From contig CAZNWO010000002.1 in the NCBI GenBank assembly GCA_964576585.1, forward strand, positions 10,333 to 74,332: DNA of 64,000 bases. Direction: 5' to 3'. The position numbers and the translations under genes were made by a program. This document shows, in pieces, positions 27,070 to 35,323 of this stretch. The notes under the pieces are model-generated. The model did no database searches, had not been told where the DNA came from, and saw only the letters and a list, made by a program, of their open reading frames with translations. Source of the stretch: GCA-2730975 sp964576585 (GTDB lineage: Bacteria; Verrucomicrobiota; Verrucomicrobiia; Opitutales; Seribacteraceae). The first letter of the stretch is position 1, and every line of letters begins with the position of its first letter.

Positions 27070-28326
27070 ATGTCAAAGAATGTCGGTTTTGTTTCCACCC
27101 GTTTTGCCGGTCAAGACGGAGTCTCGCTGGAGAGCGCCAAGTGGGCGGAGGTCCTATGGGAAGATCGTCACGTCAGCTTCTGGTACAGCGGAAAGAGCGA
27201 TAGGGCTGCCGAAATAAGCCATGTCGTTCCTGAGGCGTATTTCGGTTTTTCCGAGAACGAATGGATCAATGATCGCGTTTGGGGGCATGACAAGCGCAGT
27301 CGTTTCGTGACGGAGAGAATCCGTGATCTGGCGGAATACATTAAGGGAACTCTTTATCGTTTCGTCGAGAAATTCGATATCGACATCCTGATTCCGCAGA
27401 ATGCCCTCGCCATTCCCATGAACCTTCCACTCGGCATTGCTCTGACCGAGTTCATCTCCGAAACTCGTCTCCCTTCCATCGCTCATCACCACGATTTCTT
27501 TTGGGAGCGAACCCGATTTTCCGTGAACGCCGTACCCGAATACTTGGATATGGCTTTCCCTCCCGACCTGTCGAACGTTAGGGATGTCGTCATCAATCAG
27601 GAGGCCCAGGAGCAACTCGCTCTTCGGAAAGGGATTTCTTCCCTCGTCATTCCGAATGTGTTCGACTTCGAGAATCCTCCTGCCCCTCCCGACGAATATG
27701 CTGCCGACGTACGGGAAGAACTTGGCTTGAGTCCTGAAGACATCTTCATCCTTCAGCCAACTAGGGTTGTCCCCCGTAAGGGTATCGAGCAGGCCATCAA
27801 GTTAGTGAGCTTGCTAAAGAATCCCAATTGTAAACTGGTGATTTCGCACGAGGCAGGGGATGAGGGTTATGAATACCTCGGTATGCTGCAGCAGCTGGCT
27901 CGGGAGGAAGAGGTCGACCTTCGAATCGTTGCGGATCGCGTAGGGGAAGTTCGCCAGCACGACTCGCGGGGGCGCAAGGTGTATACGCTGTGGGACTTGT
28001 ATCCGCATGCTGACTTCGTGACCTACCCGAGCCTATACGAAGGTTTTGGCAATGCTTTGCTGGAGGCGATTTACTTCCGTAAGCCAGTCTTGATCAATCG
28101 CTATTCCATCTTTGTGCGCGACATCGAGCCAAAGGGTTTCAACCTTTTGACGATGGACGGTTTTGTCACTCCTGCATTAGCTGAAAAGGTCGGGGAAATC
28201 TTGGATAACGAAACTCTCAGGAAGCAAGTGGTTGACCACAACTACGAGGTTGCCAGACAGTTTTTCTCTTATGCAGTGGTTCGTCGCAATTTGCGTGCCC
28301 TGATTTCAAGTCTTACCGGCTACTAG
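27070..28326 (+). CDS. Glycosyltransferase, GT4 family (second copy in the island)
   Basis: A 418-aa GT-B enzyme. The N-terminal acceptor domain starts VGFVSTRFAGQDGVSLESAK; the C-terminal donor domain has LQPTRVVPRKGIEQAIKLV and the E-x7-E motif EGFGNALLE. It shares little with the GT4 at 23320 beyond the fold. Eight bp separate it from the GH13 phosphorylase gene, so the two are co-transcribed. Known marine and hot-spring bacteria make mannosylglucosylglycerate with GT4 enzymes acting after GpgS, and manC in this window would supply GDP-mannose. That is a plausible but unproven assignment; a trehalose or sucrose-type synthase is the alternative. Confidence 0.8.
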   Translation: MSKNVGFVSTRFAGQDGVSLESAKWAEVLWEDRHVSFWYSGKSDRAAEISHVVPEAYFGFSENEWINDRVWGHDKRSRFVTERIRDLAEYIKGTLYRFVEKFDIDILIPQNALAIPMNLPLGIALTEFISETRLPSIAHHHDFFWERTRFSVNAVPEYLDMAFPPDLSNVRDVVINQEAQEQLALRKGISSLVIPNVFDFENPPAPPDEYAADVREELGLSPEDIFILQPTRVVPRKGIEQAIKLVSLLKNPNCKLVISHEAGDEGYEYLGMLQQLAREEEVDLRIVADRVGEVRQHDSRGRKVYTLWDLYPHADFVTYPSLYEGFGNALLEAIYFRKPVLINRYSIFVRDIEPKGFNLLTMDGFVTPALAEKVGEILDNETLRKQVVDHNYEVARQFFSYAVVRRNLRALISSLTGY

Positions 28327-28334
28327 GAACACCG

Positions 28335-30080
28335 ATGAATCCCAATTCCTCTATCGTCAAGCACGTGTCCAGCGCAAAGCTGAAGTCCATTCGCTTACGC
28401 TTTGCCCGCCTCTACGGAGGCGAAATGGCGGACTGTATGCTTGAGCGCTTCTACCATATGGTGGGGCGCTACGGCGTTGGAATAGAAACCTCTTCTCCCA
28501 AGTCCCTTTGGGATGAGCGAGATGCCATTCTGATCACTTATGCCGACATGGTTCGCGGGGAAGGCGAATCCCCTCTTCAGACGCTTTGCAGGTTCTGTTC
28601 GGAAAATCTCAAGGGTTCCTTCTCCACCATTCACTTGCTTCCTTTTTTCCCTTGGTCTTCCGACGAGGGTTTTTCCGTAATTGACTACCGAGAGGTGTCT
28701 TCCGAATACGGCGACTGGCAAGACGTCTCTCGTTTTGCGGGGGAGTTTGATCTCATGTTCGATCTTGTCCTCAATCACTGTTCCTCTCGTAGCGAATGGT
28801 TCTTGGATTACGTCGCAGGGATTGAGCCCGCCGGCAATTATTTCCAAGAAGCTGATCCCGAGTCGGATCTTTCCGCCGTGGTTCGCCCCCGAGCCTCACC
28901 ACTCTTGACCCCTACGGCAACTAGGTCGGGCCAACGCCATGTCTGGACGACGTTCAGTGCCGATCAAGTAGATCTGAACTGGCGTTCCCCCGATTTGTTG
29001 TTCGAGTTTCTCGACTTCGTCATGCTTTATCTTTCCAAGGGCTGTCGGATTCTTCGCTTGGATGCCGTCGCCTTCCTCTGGAAGGAGATCGGAACAAACT
29101 GCCTTCATCTGCCTGAGTGCCACGAGGTCGTCAAACTTCTGCGGGACTTTCTCGAGGTCGTAGCTCCGGACGTCATCTTGTTGACGGAGACCAATGTACC
29201 TCATGAAGAGAACGTGAGTTATTTTGGGCATGGCGACGAAGCTCATCTCGTCTATCAATTCAGCCTGCCTCCTCTATTGCTTCATGGACTTCTTGAGGGA
29301 ACCGCAGTTCACCTGTCTCAATGGGCGATGGACTTGGCCCCACCTCCTCCGGGGTGCTCGTTCCTGAACTTTACCGCCAGTCACGACGGCATAGGCGTCC
29401 GTCCATTGGAAGGCATTCTTCCGCAAGTGCAAATCGATGAACTTGCTAAAAAGATTCAAGAACGCGGGGGCCACGTTTCCATGCGTTCACTGGAGGACGG
29501 CAAAGAGTCACCCTACGAATTGAACACCACTTTTTTCGAAGCTCTCTCCTGCGATGATTCGGAATTGAGCAAGGCTCGTTTTTTTTGTTCTCAAGCAGTC
29601 GCTTTCGCTATGCGCGGCATCCCTGCAGTCTACTTCCATTCGCTAACGGCTTCCCCGAACTGGAAGGAAGGGTTTGAGCAAACGGGTGAAAAACGCTCCG
29701 TCAACAGGAAGAAGTGGAAGGTGGACGAGCTCGACGGCTTGCTTGGCGATGGAGATTCCGTGACTTCACGAGTCTTCGACTGGCTTGCTCGCTTGCTACG
29801 TCGGAGATCTTCTTGCCCCGCCTTCCATCCCGATGCCGATCAAGTCATTCTCGATCTTGGTGATTCGGTTTTCGCCCTGGAGCGCGTTTCCCTCGACCAA
29901 GCTCAAACCATTCTTTGTTTCTTCAATTTCACTCCCTCTCCCGCATCCATCCCCCGAGCCGGTCGGCTTGCGGAGGTTTTTTCTGGGGGCAAGGCTCGTG
30001 ACCTAGTCGGCGGAGGAGAGGTGGTCATCCCTTCCGAGGGAATTGTTCTACGTCCCTACCAAGCCCTTTGGCTAGTCTGA
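28335..30080 (+). CDS. GH13_18-type phosphorylase, probably glucosylglycerate phosphorylase
   Basis: A 581-aa protein of the sucrose-phosphorylase subfamily of GH13, which cleaves alpha-glucosides with phosphate to give glucose 1-phosphate. The nucleophile Asp is in ILRLDAVAFLWKE, the acid/base Glu in LLTETNVPHEENV and the third acid in NFTASHDGIGVRP. The segment VVRPRASPLLTP matches the form found in glucosylglycerate phosphorylases rather than sucrose enzymes, as far as I can recall. Adjacent gpgS supports the glucosylglycerate assignment; glucosylglycerol or sucrose 6-phosphate are alternatives. It is encoded between a GT4 gene and rsmE in one operon. Confidence 0.8.
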   Translation: MNPNSSIVKHVSSAKLKSIRLRFARLYGGEMADCMLERFYHMVGRYGVGIETSSPKSLWDERDAILITYADMVRGEGESPLQTLCRFCSENLKGSFSTIHLLPFFPWSSDEGFSVIDYREVSSEYGDWQDVSRFAGEFDLMFDLVLNHCSSRSEWFLDYVAGIEPAGNYFQEADPESDLSAVVRPRASPLLTPTATRSGQRHVWTTFSADQVDLNWRSPDLLFEFLDFVMLYLSKGCRILRLDAVAFLWKEIGTNCLHLPECHEVVKLLRDFLEVVAPDVILLTETNVPHEENVSYFGHGDEAHLVYQFSLPPLLLHGLLEGTAVHLSQWAMDLAPPPPGCSFLNFTASHDGIGVRPLEGILPQVQIDELAKKIQERGGHVSMRSLEDGKESPYELNTTFFEALSCDDSELSKARFFCSQAVAFAMRGIPAVYFHSLTASPNWKEGFEQTGEKRSVNRKKWKVDELDGLLGDGDSVTSRVFDWLARLLRRRSSCPAFHPDADQVILDLGDSVFALERVSLDQAQTILCFFNFTPSPASIPRAGRLAEVFSGGKARDLVGGGEVVIPSEGIVLRPYQALWLV

Positions 30081-30081
30081 G

Positions 30082-30804
30082 TTGAACCTTCTGCTCTTTG
30101 AGACTCCCTGCGAGGAGATTCTTCTGTCTCAAGATGATCCCCGATACGATCATGTGCTCAAGGTCTTGAGGAGAGTTCCCGGGGATCAGTTGGACGTCGC
30201 CTCGGTCAATGGACCGAAGGGAAAGGCGACAGTCGTTCGAGAGGATTCCACGGGTCTGCTTTTATCTTTCGTTTGGGAAGGGGAATTTCACGACGACAGG
30301 TTTCCGATCCACCTTGTCGCAGGCTTGCCACGCCCCCAAACCGCAAGAAAGATTCTCGAACAGGCTGCTTCCATGGGCGTTCGGAGGATGACTTTCTTTG
30401 GTTCGGACAAAGGCGAACCTTCCTATGCGGACAGCAAGCTTTGGATGACGGAAGAATGGCGTCGTCACCTCTTGCGAGGCGTAGAGCAGGCTTTTTGTTC
30501 CTTTTTGCCCGAGGTCTCGGTGATAGACAATCTGGAGGAGACATTGGGACAATTGCACTGCGAAGCGGGAAGGATTGCCCTAGATGTTTATGAAGCCGAT
30601 CGGAATCTTTCCTCAAGTGATGCACGAGCTGCCCCGATGGTTTTGGCTGTTGGACCTGAGAGAGGTTGGTCGAAACGCGAGCGGCAGTTGCTCCGAGACG
30701 GTAATTTTTTAATTCGAGGTCTAGGTTCGCGGGTCCTTCGAGAGGAGACCGCAGTTGTTGCGGCTTTGGGTGTTCTCGCCTCTCCACATTGGCAAGAGCT
30801 TTAG
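30082..30804 (+). CDS. RsmE-family 16S rRNA m3U1498 methyltransferase (copy 1)
   Basis: A 240-aa SPOUT methyltransferase. The N-terminal PUA-like domain reads DPRYDHVLKVLRRVPGDQLD; the knot is formed by VLAVGPERGWSKRERQLL and GLGSRVLREETAVVAALGVL. It starts with TTG, 1 bp after the phosphorylase stop. A second RsmE-family gene lies 0.75 kb downstream and is clearly divergent (GPEGGF instead of GPERGW), so one of the two may modify another site or act in place of the other. Its stop overlaps the rsmD stop tail to tail. Confidence 0.87.
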   Translation: MNLLLFETPCEEILLSQDDPRYDHVLKVLRRVPGDQLDVASVNGPKGKATVVREDSTGLLLSFVWEGEFHDDRFPIHLVAGLPRPQTARKILEQAASMGVRRMTFFGSDKGEPSYADSKLWMTEEWRRHLLRGVEQAFCSFLPEVSVIDNLEETLGQLHCEAGRIALDVYEADRNLSSSDARAAPMVLAVGPERGWSKRERQLLRDGNFLIRGLGSRVLREETAVVAALGVLASPHWQEL

Positions 30805-31370
30805 GGGATTGGTCGAAATAGACCGTGGGTCGGGGAACCCTTGGTGGGTTTGCCCAATCGGCGCTCCAACGACCAACCTTCGGGAAAGTTCTCGAAATCT
30901 CCCGGCATGCCCAGTGCCAGAAGGCTTTCCTTACCGACCAAGTCATCTGCCAGAAGTCGCTTGAATAGCCTTGGTGCGATCGACTCCAGAATCGAATAGG
31001 GTGGATCGGCGAAAACGATGTCAAAAGGTGCTTGTTGTCTAGGGATGACTCTAAGTGCGTCTCCCTTTATGACTTCGAAATTGCGTACATCCAATTCTGC
31101 GCTCTTACAGGTGGCGACGAGGTTTTTTTTAAGGCAAGCGACGGTTAGGGCATCGAGTTCAACGAACGTGCCTCGCCCGGCTCCTCGGCTTAGTGCTTCC
31201 AGTCCATGAGATCCGGTTCCGGCAAAGAGATCGAGAAAGGAAGCCTCTTTTACCAGTGGTCCTATCGAGGAAAAAAGGCGTTCCCTCGCTGGCTCTAGGA
31301 CAGGGCGAAGCTTTCTTCCCTTCGGCACGTTCAGGATTATGCCTTTTGCCTTTCCACCGGAAATTCTCAT
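30801..31370 (-). CDS. rsmD: 16S rRNA (guanine-966-N2)-methyltransferase RsmD
   Basis: Methylates G966 of 16S rRNA during 30S assembly. I start it at the ATG at 31370 (MRISGGKAKGIIL, 189 aa), the usual RsmD opening; the frame stays open 36 codons further upstream without family similarity. The SAM loop is FLDLFAGTGSHGLEALSRGA and the catalytic N-methyltransferase motif is FADPPYS. It is transcribed against both rsmE copies that flank it, overlapping the first by 4 bp at the stop codons. Confidence 0.92.
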   Translation of the reverse strand: MRISGGKAKGIILNVPKGRKLRPVLEPARERLFSSIGPLVKEASFLDLFAGTGSHGLEALSRGAGRGTFVELDALTVACLKKNLVATCKSAELDVRNFEVIKGDALRVIPRQQAPFDIVFADPPYSILESIAPRLFKRLLADDLVGKESLLALGMPGDFENFPEGWSLERRLGKPTKGSPTHGLFRPIP

Positions 31371-31448
31371 TTTCGACTCAGGATTTTTGAACGTCGGGCC
31401 AAGAGCATGGGTCTTAAAAAATGCGTTTTCATGGTACTTAGTGTACTG

Positions 31449-31509
31449 AATGACATTCCTGTCATTGTTTGGCAACAAGAGCGTCGTCTTTTTGACGGCG
31501 CTTTTTGTT
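31449..31509. terminator. Two hairpins between rsmD and rsmE copy 2
   Basis: AATGACA-TTCC-TGTCATT (31449-31466) is a perfect 7-bp hairpin. It is followed by an imperfect stem whose arms are AACAAGAGCGTCGTC and GACGGCGCTTTTTGTT (31474-31509). They lie upstream of both divergent genes, so they are leader or promoter structures unless an unseen transcript ends here. Confidence 0.35.
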
Positions 31510-31556
31510 GGAATTATCTCTCACTTTCGGCAAGAAATTAATTTTCATTTACCATA

Positions 31557-32294
31557 ATGAGTCGCTTGTTGAGAGTTTTTGTTCCTGAAGATCAGTCTCC
31601 CGCAGATGGAATTTTTACCATAGGAGGGGAGGAAGCCAGGCACTTGTTGAAAGTCTTGCGCGTAGAAGTAGGCAGACAAGTTGAAGTACTCAACGGGAAG
31701 GGTCTTGTTTGGTTAGCCAAGGTTAACGAGGTCTCGGCACGATCCATTGTTTTGAAGATAGAAGAAATTCGAGAAACACCACAACCTGCCATTGCTTTCG
31801 AGGTCGCCATGGCCTTACCCAAGGCTGGTCGAATGGAAGAGACAGTGAGACAGCTTACCGAATTGGGGGTCTCGAGAATCACCCCCCTTCTTACCGAGCG
31901 TGGTGAGGTTGGGAAGCTTAAGGATCGCATCGAGGGCAAACTCGACAAGTGGAATCGGATCGCTGTCCAGGCAACCAAGCAGTCGGGGAATCCTTGGTTG
32001 CCGACTATTCGTGAACCAGTTCCTTTCAAGCACTGGTGCGAGGGATTTCCAGAGGACTCTTATCGATTGTTCGGAAGCCTTTCGCCCGAAGCGTGTCCCA
32101 TCTCCTCTCTCTCACAATCCGCTATAAAGTCGGTTTGCATAGGCATAGGCCCAGAGGGCGGGTTTTCCGAAAATGAGGAAGGTCATGCGCTTGCTTTTGG
32201 TTTCGTTCCTGTTCGTTTGGGGCCGCATGTTTTGCGAATCGAGACTGCAGCAGTTTGTGCTTTGGCAGTTGCGCAGGAAGTCTTTGCAGTCTAG
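31557..32294 (+). CDS. rsmE: RsmE-family 16S rRNA m3U1498 methyltransferase (copy 2)
   Basis: A 245-aa SPOUT methyltransferase closest to standard RsmE: an N-terminal PUA-like domain with GGEEARHLLKVLRVEVGRQV, the helix VAMALPKAGRMEETVRQLTE, and knot motifs CIGIGPEGGFSENEEG and RLGPHVLRIETAAVCALAVA. It starts at the ATG at 31557 after a 79-bp AT-rich stretch. I consider this the orthologue of canonical RsmE and the copy at 30082 the divergent paralog. A vWA-type protein gene follows after 24 bp. Confidence 0.92.
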   Translation: MSRLLRVFVPEDQSPADGIFTIGGEEARHLLKVLRVEVGRQVEVLNGKGLVWLAKVNEVSARSIVLKIEEIRETPQPAIAFEVAMALPKAGRMEETVRQLTELGVSRITPLLTERGEVGKLKDRIEGKLDKWNRIAVQATKQSGNPWLPTIREPVPFKHWCEGFPEDSYRLFGSLSPEACPISSLSQSAIKSVCIGIGPEGGFSENEEGHALAFGFVPVRLGPHVLRIETAAVCALAVAQEVFAV

Positions 32295-32318
32295 GCTTTT
32301 CTTCAATACTGATTTGAC

Positions 32319-33797
32319 ATGGCTGAAAGTTTGACTGGCGAACAGAAACTTCGAATTGTTCTGGAGTCGATTATCCGGAACGTTCCCAAGGCGGAGCAAT
32401 GCGAGAAGTACAATGTTTCCGAAGAGGAATTCGATTCGTGGCGTGAACGCCTGATGAAGGATGGAGGAAAAATCTACGAGTCCAGTCCAGTGCAGGATAT
32501 TCCGATGGGGTTCGATCCGCCTCCTCGGCAAGGAAAGTCTTCAGGAGTTTTGCTTGGGTTGAGTGTTCTCGTCAACTTGGTTCTAGTTTGTTTGGCTGCA
32601 GCTTTTGGTCTTGGATGGATTAAGTGGGGAGAGAAAAGTTCTCCTGATGAACTGCCCCCCAAAGAGCAGGACTCGCAGGCATCAAGCAAAGATACGTCTT
32701 CGGTGAACGTGGTCGCCAAAAATGTTAAGCCCGTGAATGACTTAGATGATCTACTTAATCCTTCTGAGTCTCGACCAGTATCTTCCAATCCCCCGTTGGA
32801 ATTGCCGCCTTCTTCCGGTGCTTCGACTACAACCTCCCTGTCCCCTGCGGGAGGCGAGCCTCGTAATCCAAAGCCACCGATTTTCTCTGGTGTACCGGGT
32901 ATGCCGAGACCTACTTTCGAGGTGAACGCATTTGGCTTTCGTACTCCCGGCAGGCTTGTTGTTTTCGCCTTGGACGTGAGCCGGTATATGACCAATGGAG
33001 TTGAAGCCCGCGGCAGGTTCCGTACAATCAAGCAGGAGTTGGTCGATGCAATCTCCGGACTTTCGGTGAATTCCCATTTCAACCTCCTTTTGTTCAGAAA
33101 TCTAAGGGAGATCGAGATGCTGGGAAAGACCATTCTTCCCGCCAGTCACGCCAACAAGGGCCTGGCCATTAAGTGGTTGAAGGACATCGGGGAACCTTGG
33201 GAGAACCAAGGCGAGACACGCAGTCGACATTTCGACGAAAGAGACATCTTCGACAAGCCGCCGAAAGGCGCCGTAGGGCCTTGGTATGCCCTGTATTGCG
33301 CCATCAGGTGCTACAAGCCCGATGCGGTGTTCCTGATGACGGGGGATTGTTCTTCGATGCGCCCTCAAGAGTTTTCCGAGGTTGAGTGGCAGGGACTGGA
33401 TGTAGCCCAAGGTGATCGCTCCGCCGACTGGGATAAGTGGAGAAAGGAAACGGAAACCCTTCGGCTGACAGCCGTGAAATGGCTCCGTCTGCAAGGAGAT
33501 GAAGGAGCATTACTTCCTCCTTCCCAAGAGGCGCAGGAGGTCCTGGCCCTTAGGAAGTTGCAGTTGGCCATGCCTCCCCAGCCCAGCGGATCTCCCGACT
33601 CGTCCTGGCCTTGGCGAGAGGTTTACGGCAAGTTTCGCTCAGGCTTAAGAATGGAGTCCACTTCGCTTCCCATCGTTAACTTTATAGTTTCTTTGCCCGA
33701 CGGAGTTGCATGGTCCGAGGAGTTGACCGAGACGGTCAAGGAGTTCGCGGCATCGGCGGACGGCAAGCTCACCTTCCTAGGGCCTACCATCCCCTGA
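32319..33797 (+). CDS. HTH - transmembrane - vWA-like protein
   Basis: A 492-aa protein of unusual design. Residues 8-50 (EQKLRIVLESIIRNVPKAEQ, then CEKYNVSEEEFDSWRERLMK) match the helix-turn-helix of IS3-type transposase OrfA proteins. A membrane helix follows at about 75-100, then a Pro/Ser/Asp-rich linker to ~200. The C-terminal domain looks like von Willebrand factor A: VVFALDVSRYM gives a partial metal site (D219, S221) and AVFLMTGDCSS a later Asp. So the HTH would face the cytoplasm and the vWA domain the periplasm. No transposase catalytic domain is present. Function unknown. It follows rsmE copy 2 and precedes the DsbD-like gene. Confidence 0.7.
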   Translation: MAESLTGEQKLRIVLESIIRNVPKAEQCEKYNVSEEEFDSWRERLMKDGGKIYESSPVQDIPMGFDPPPRQGKSSGVLLGLSVLVNLVLVCLAAAFGLGWIKWGEKSSPDELPPKEQDSQASSKDTSSVNVVAKNVKPVNDLDDLLNPSESRPVSSNPPLELPPSSGASTTTSLSPAGGEPRNPKPPIFSGVPGMPRPTFEVNAFGFRTPGRLVVFALDVSRYMTNGVEARGRFRTIKQELVDAISGLSVNSHFNLLLFRNLREIEMLGKTILPASHANKGLAIKWLKDIGEPWENQGETRSRHFDERDIFDKPPKGAVGPWYALYCAIRCYKPDAVFLMTGDCSSMRPQEFSEVEWQGLDVAQGDRSADWDKWRKETETLRLTAVKWLRLQGDEGALLPPSQEAQEVLALRKLQLAMPPQPSGSPDSSWPWREVYGKFRSGLRMESTSLPIVNFIVSLPDGVAWSEELTETVKEFAASADGKLTFLGPTIP

Positions 33798-33813
33798 TTG
33801 TTTCGCCTGCCGA

Positions 33814-35187
33814 ATGATCGTCCTGTCTTCACAGGCATTTCCTTCCGGTTTGTCTTTTGCGATTCCCCTTCCTTTTCGCGTTATGGAGTGTGTCCCCTTG
33901 TTTTTTGCTCAAGCTTCCGAGGATTCTAAGATTGTGGCTGATGATTCTGCCACCTTGTACGTTCTCCTTGGGCTAGTCTTGGTCGCGATGGCGGTTTGGA
34001 CGTACGGAAGGTGGGGCTCTCCGTCGAAGGACGTTTCGACGAGGAGGAAAGCCATTTTGGCCGCCGTTGTCTTGCTGGGTTCCGGAATATGGCTTGGATT
34101 TCCCGTTGAAAAACAAAAGCTCGAAGCACTCGAGTGGGAGAATTGGACTCCCGAGCGTCAAGAAGAATTGCTGAAACAGGGCAGGGCGGTCTACGTGGAC
34201 TATACGGCGGCATGGTGCTTTTCCTGTCGAGTCAACAAACGAGTGTTCAACTACGAGTCCGTAATCCGAAAAATTCGTGATCTGGACATAGTCCTGCTTC
34301 AGGCGGACTGGACAAAGAAAGGTCCCGTCATTCACAAGGCCCTGCAGAGCTTTGGTCGAGAAGCAGTGCCCTTGAACGTCTATTACAAGAGTTTCACGGC
34401 CAGTTCGAATTCCTCGGAACCCATCTTGATGCCCGAATTCTTGACCGAAGGAATTGTGCTTGAGGTTTTGGAAACCGGCGAAACTTACGTCGAGACCGGA
34501 GAGCAGGATTTTGTTTCGATTCTAGGCTTCGCCTTGCTGGGTGGACTTATCCTGAACTTGATGCCATGTGTATTCCCTGTTCTGGGATTGAAGATCATGG
34601 GCTTTGTGGAGCAAGCGGGACAAGACAAGGGCAAGATTGCTGGTCATGGTCTTGTGTTCACCGGGGGGGTCTTGGTTTCATTCTGGATTCTTGTCGGAGT
34701 CTTGCTTTGGCTTCGGGAGACTATGCAGCAAGAGCTTGGTTGGGGCTTCCAACTCCAAGAACCGGGTTTCGTGTTTGCTCTTGCTGTAGTTCTCTTGATC
34801 TTTGGATTGAGCTTGAGCGGTGTCTTTGAGATTGGCCTTTCCCTGACGGGTACGGGTTCTGGGCTTGCCTCTAAATCCGGCTTTTGGGGCTCCTTCTTCT
34901 CAGGGGTTTTGGCCGTCGTGGTCGCAACGCCCTGTATGGCTCCCTTCCTAGGTGTTGCCGTGGGCGCTGCCTTGTCGATGGAATCCTTGCCTGCCTTTGC
35001 AGTCTTCACTTGCGTAGCATTGGGCTTGTCCGCGCCCTACCTCCTGCTTTCCATTTTTCCGGGATGGCTCAGCCGTTTACCGAGACCCGGTGCATGGATG
35101 GAAGCTTTCAAGGAGGCAATGGCATTTCCCATTTACGCGACCGTGGTCTGGTTGGTCTGGACCCTTTCCATGCAACTTGGAGCCTGA
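33814..35187 (+). CDS. DsbD-like thiol:disulfide interchange protein with rearranged domain order
   Basis: Moves electrons from cytoplasmic thioredoxin across the inner membrane to periplasmic thiols. Both halves of the family are present but in swapped order. Residues 45-100 carry two membrane segments, and 105-215 a thioredoxin domain with WCFSC (C135, C138) in VYVDYTAAWCFSCRVNKRVF. Only then, from ~235 to 457, comes the DsbD membrane core with LILNLMPCVFPVLGLK and ATPCMAPFLGV, whose Cys residues are conserved. In standard DsbD the core precedes the thioredoxin domain. The N-terminal alpha domain is missing. The start could be the ATG at 33814 or 33883. A strong hairpin follows the stop. 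Confidence 0.82.
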   Translation: MIVLSSQAFPSGLSFAIPLPFRVMECVPLFFAQASEDSKIVADDSATLYVLLGLVLVAMAVWTYGRWGSPSKDVSTRRKAILAAVVLLGSGIWLGFPVEKQKLEALEWENWTPERQEELLKQGRAVYVDYTAAWCFSCRVNKRVFNYESVIRKIRDLDIVLLQADWTKKGPVIHKALQSFGREAVPLNVYYKSFTASSNSSEPILMPEFLTEGIVLEVLETGETYVETGEQDFVSILGFALLGGLILNLMPCVFPVLGLKIMGFVEQAGQDKGKIAGHGLVFTGGVLVSFWILVGVLLWLRETMQQELGWGFQLQEPGFVFALAVVLLIFGLSLSGVFEIGLSLTGTGSGLASKSGFWGSFFSGVLAVVVATPCMAPFLGVAVGAALSMESLPAFAVFTCVALGLSAPYLLLSIFPGWLSRLPRPGAWMEAFKEAMAFPIYATVVWLVWTLSMQLGA

Positions 35188-35253
35188 GGTTTTCTTTGAC
35201 AACCGAGCCGGTTTCGAGATCGGCTACGCAAGGCCCATTCTGAGCAAAGAAGA

Positions 35254-35277
35254 AGCCGATCCCTTCCGAGATCGGCT
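35254..35277 (+). terminator. Hairpin after the DsbD-like gene
   Basis: A perfect 8-bp stem, AGCCGATC and GATCGGCT, with an 8-nt loop, 66 bp after the stop. The T tract is poor (CCGTTATG), so it may be a weak terminator or an mRNA-stabilising end. It faces the convergent P-II gene. Confidence 0.5.
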
Positions 35278-35286
35278 CCGTTATGT

Positions 35287-35302
35287 AAAAGTTTAAACTT
35301 TT
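35287..35302. repeat. 16-bp perfect palindrome
   Basis: AAAAGTTTAAACTTTT is a perfect palindrome without spacer, 22 bp beyond the stop of the P-II gene on the minus strand. As RNA on the minus strand it ends in a T-rich arm and could help end the P-II transcript; as DNA it could be a protein site. Confidence 0.4.
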
Positions 35303-35323
35303 GGGTTTGTGTAGTGTGGAGTG

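Noticed and set aside
35188..35296. Continuation of the DsbD-like protein past its stop by frameshift to supply a C-terminal thioredoxin domain
   Set aside because: Only about 35 codons follow in another frame, made mostly of the hairpin sequence, and the thioredoxin domain is already present N-terminally.
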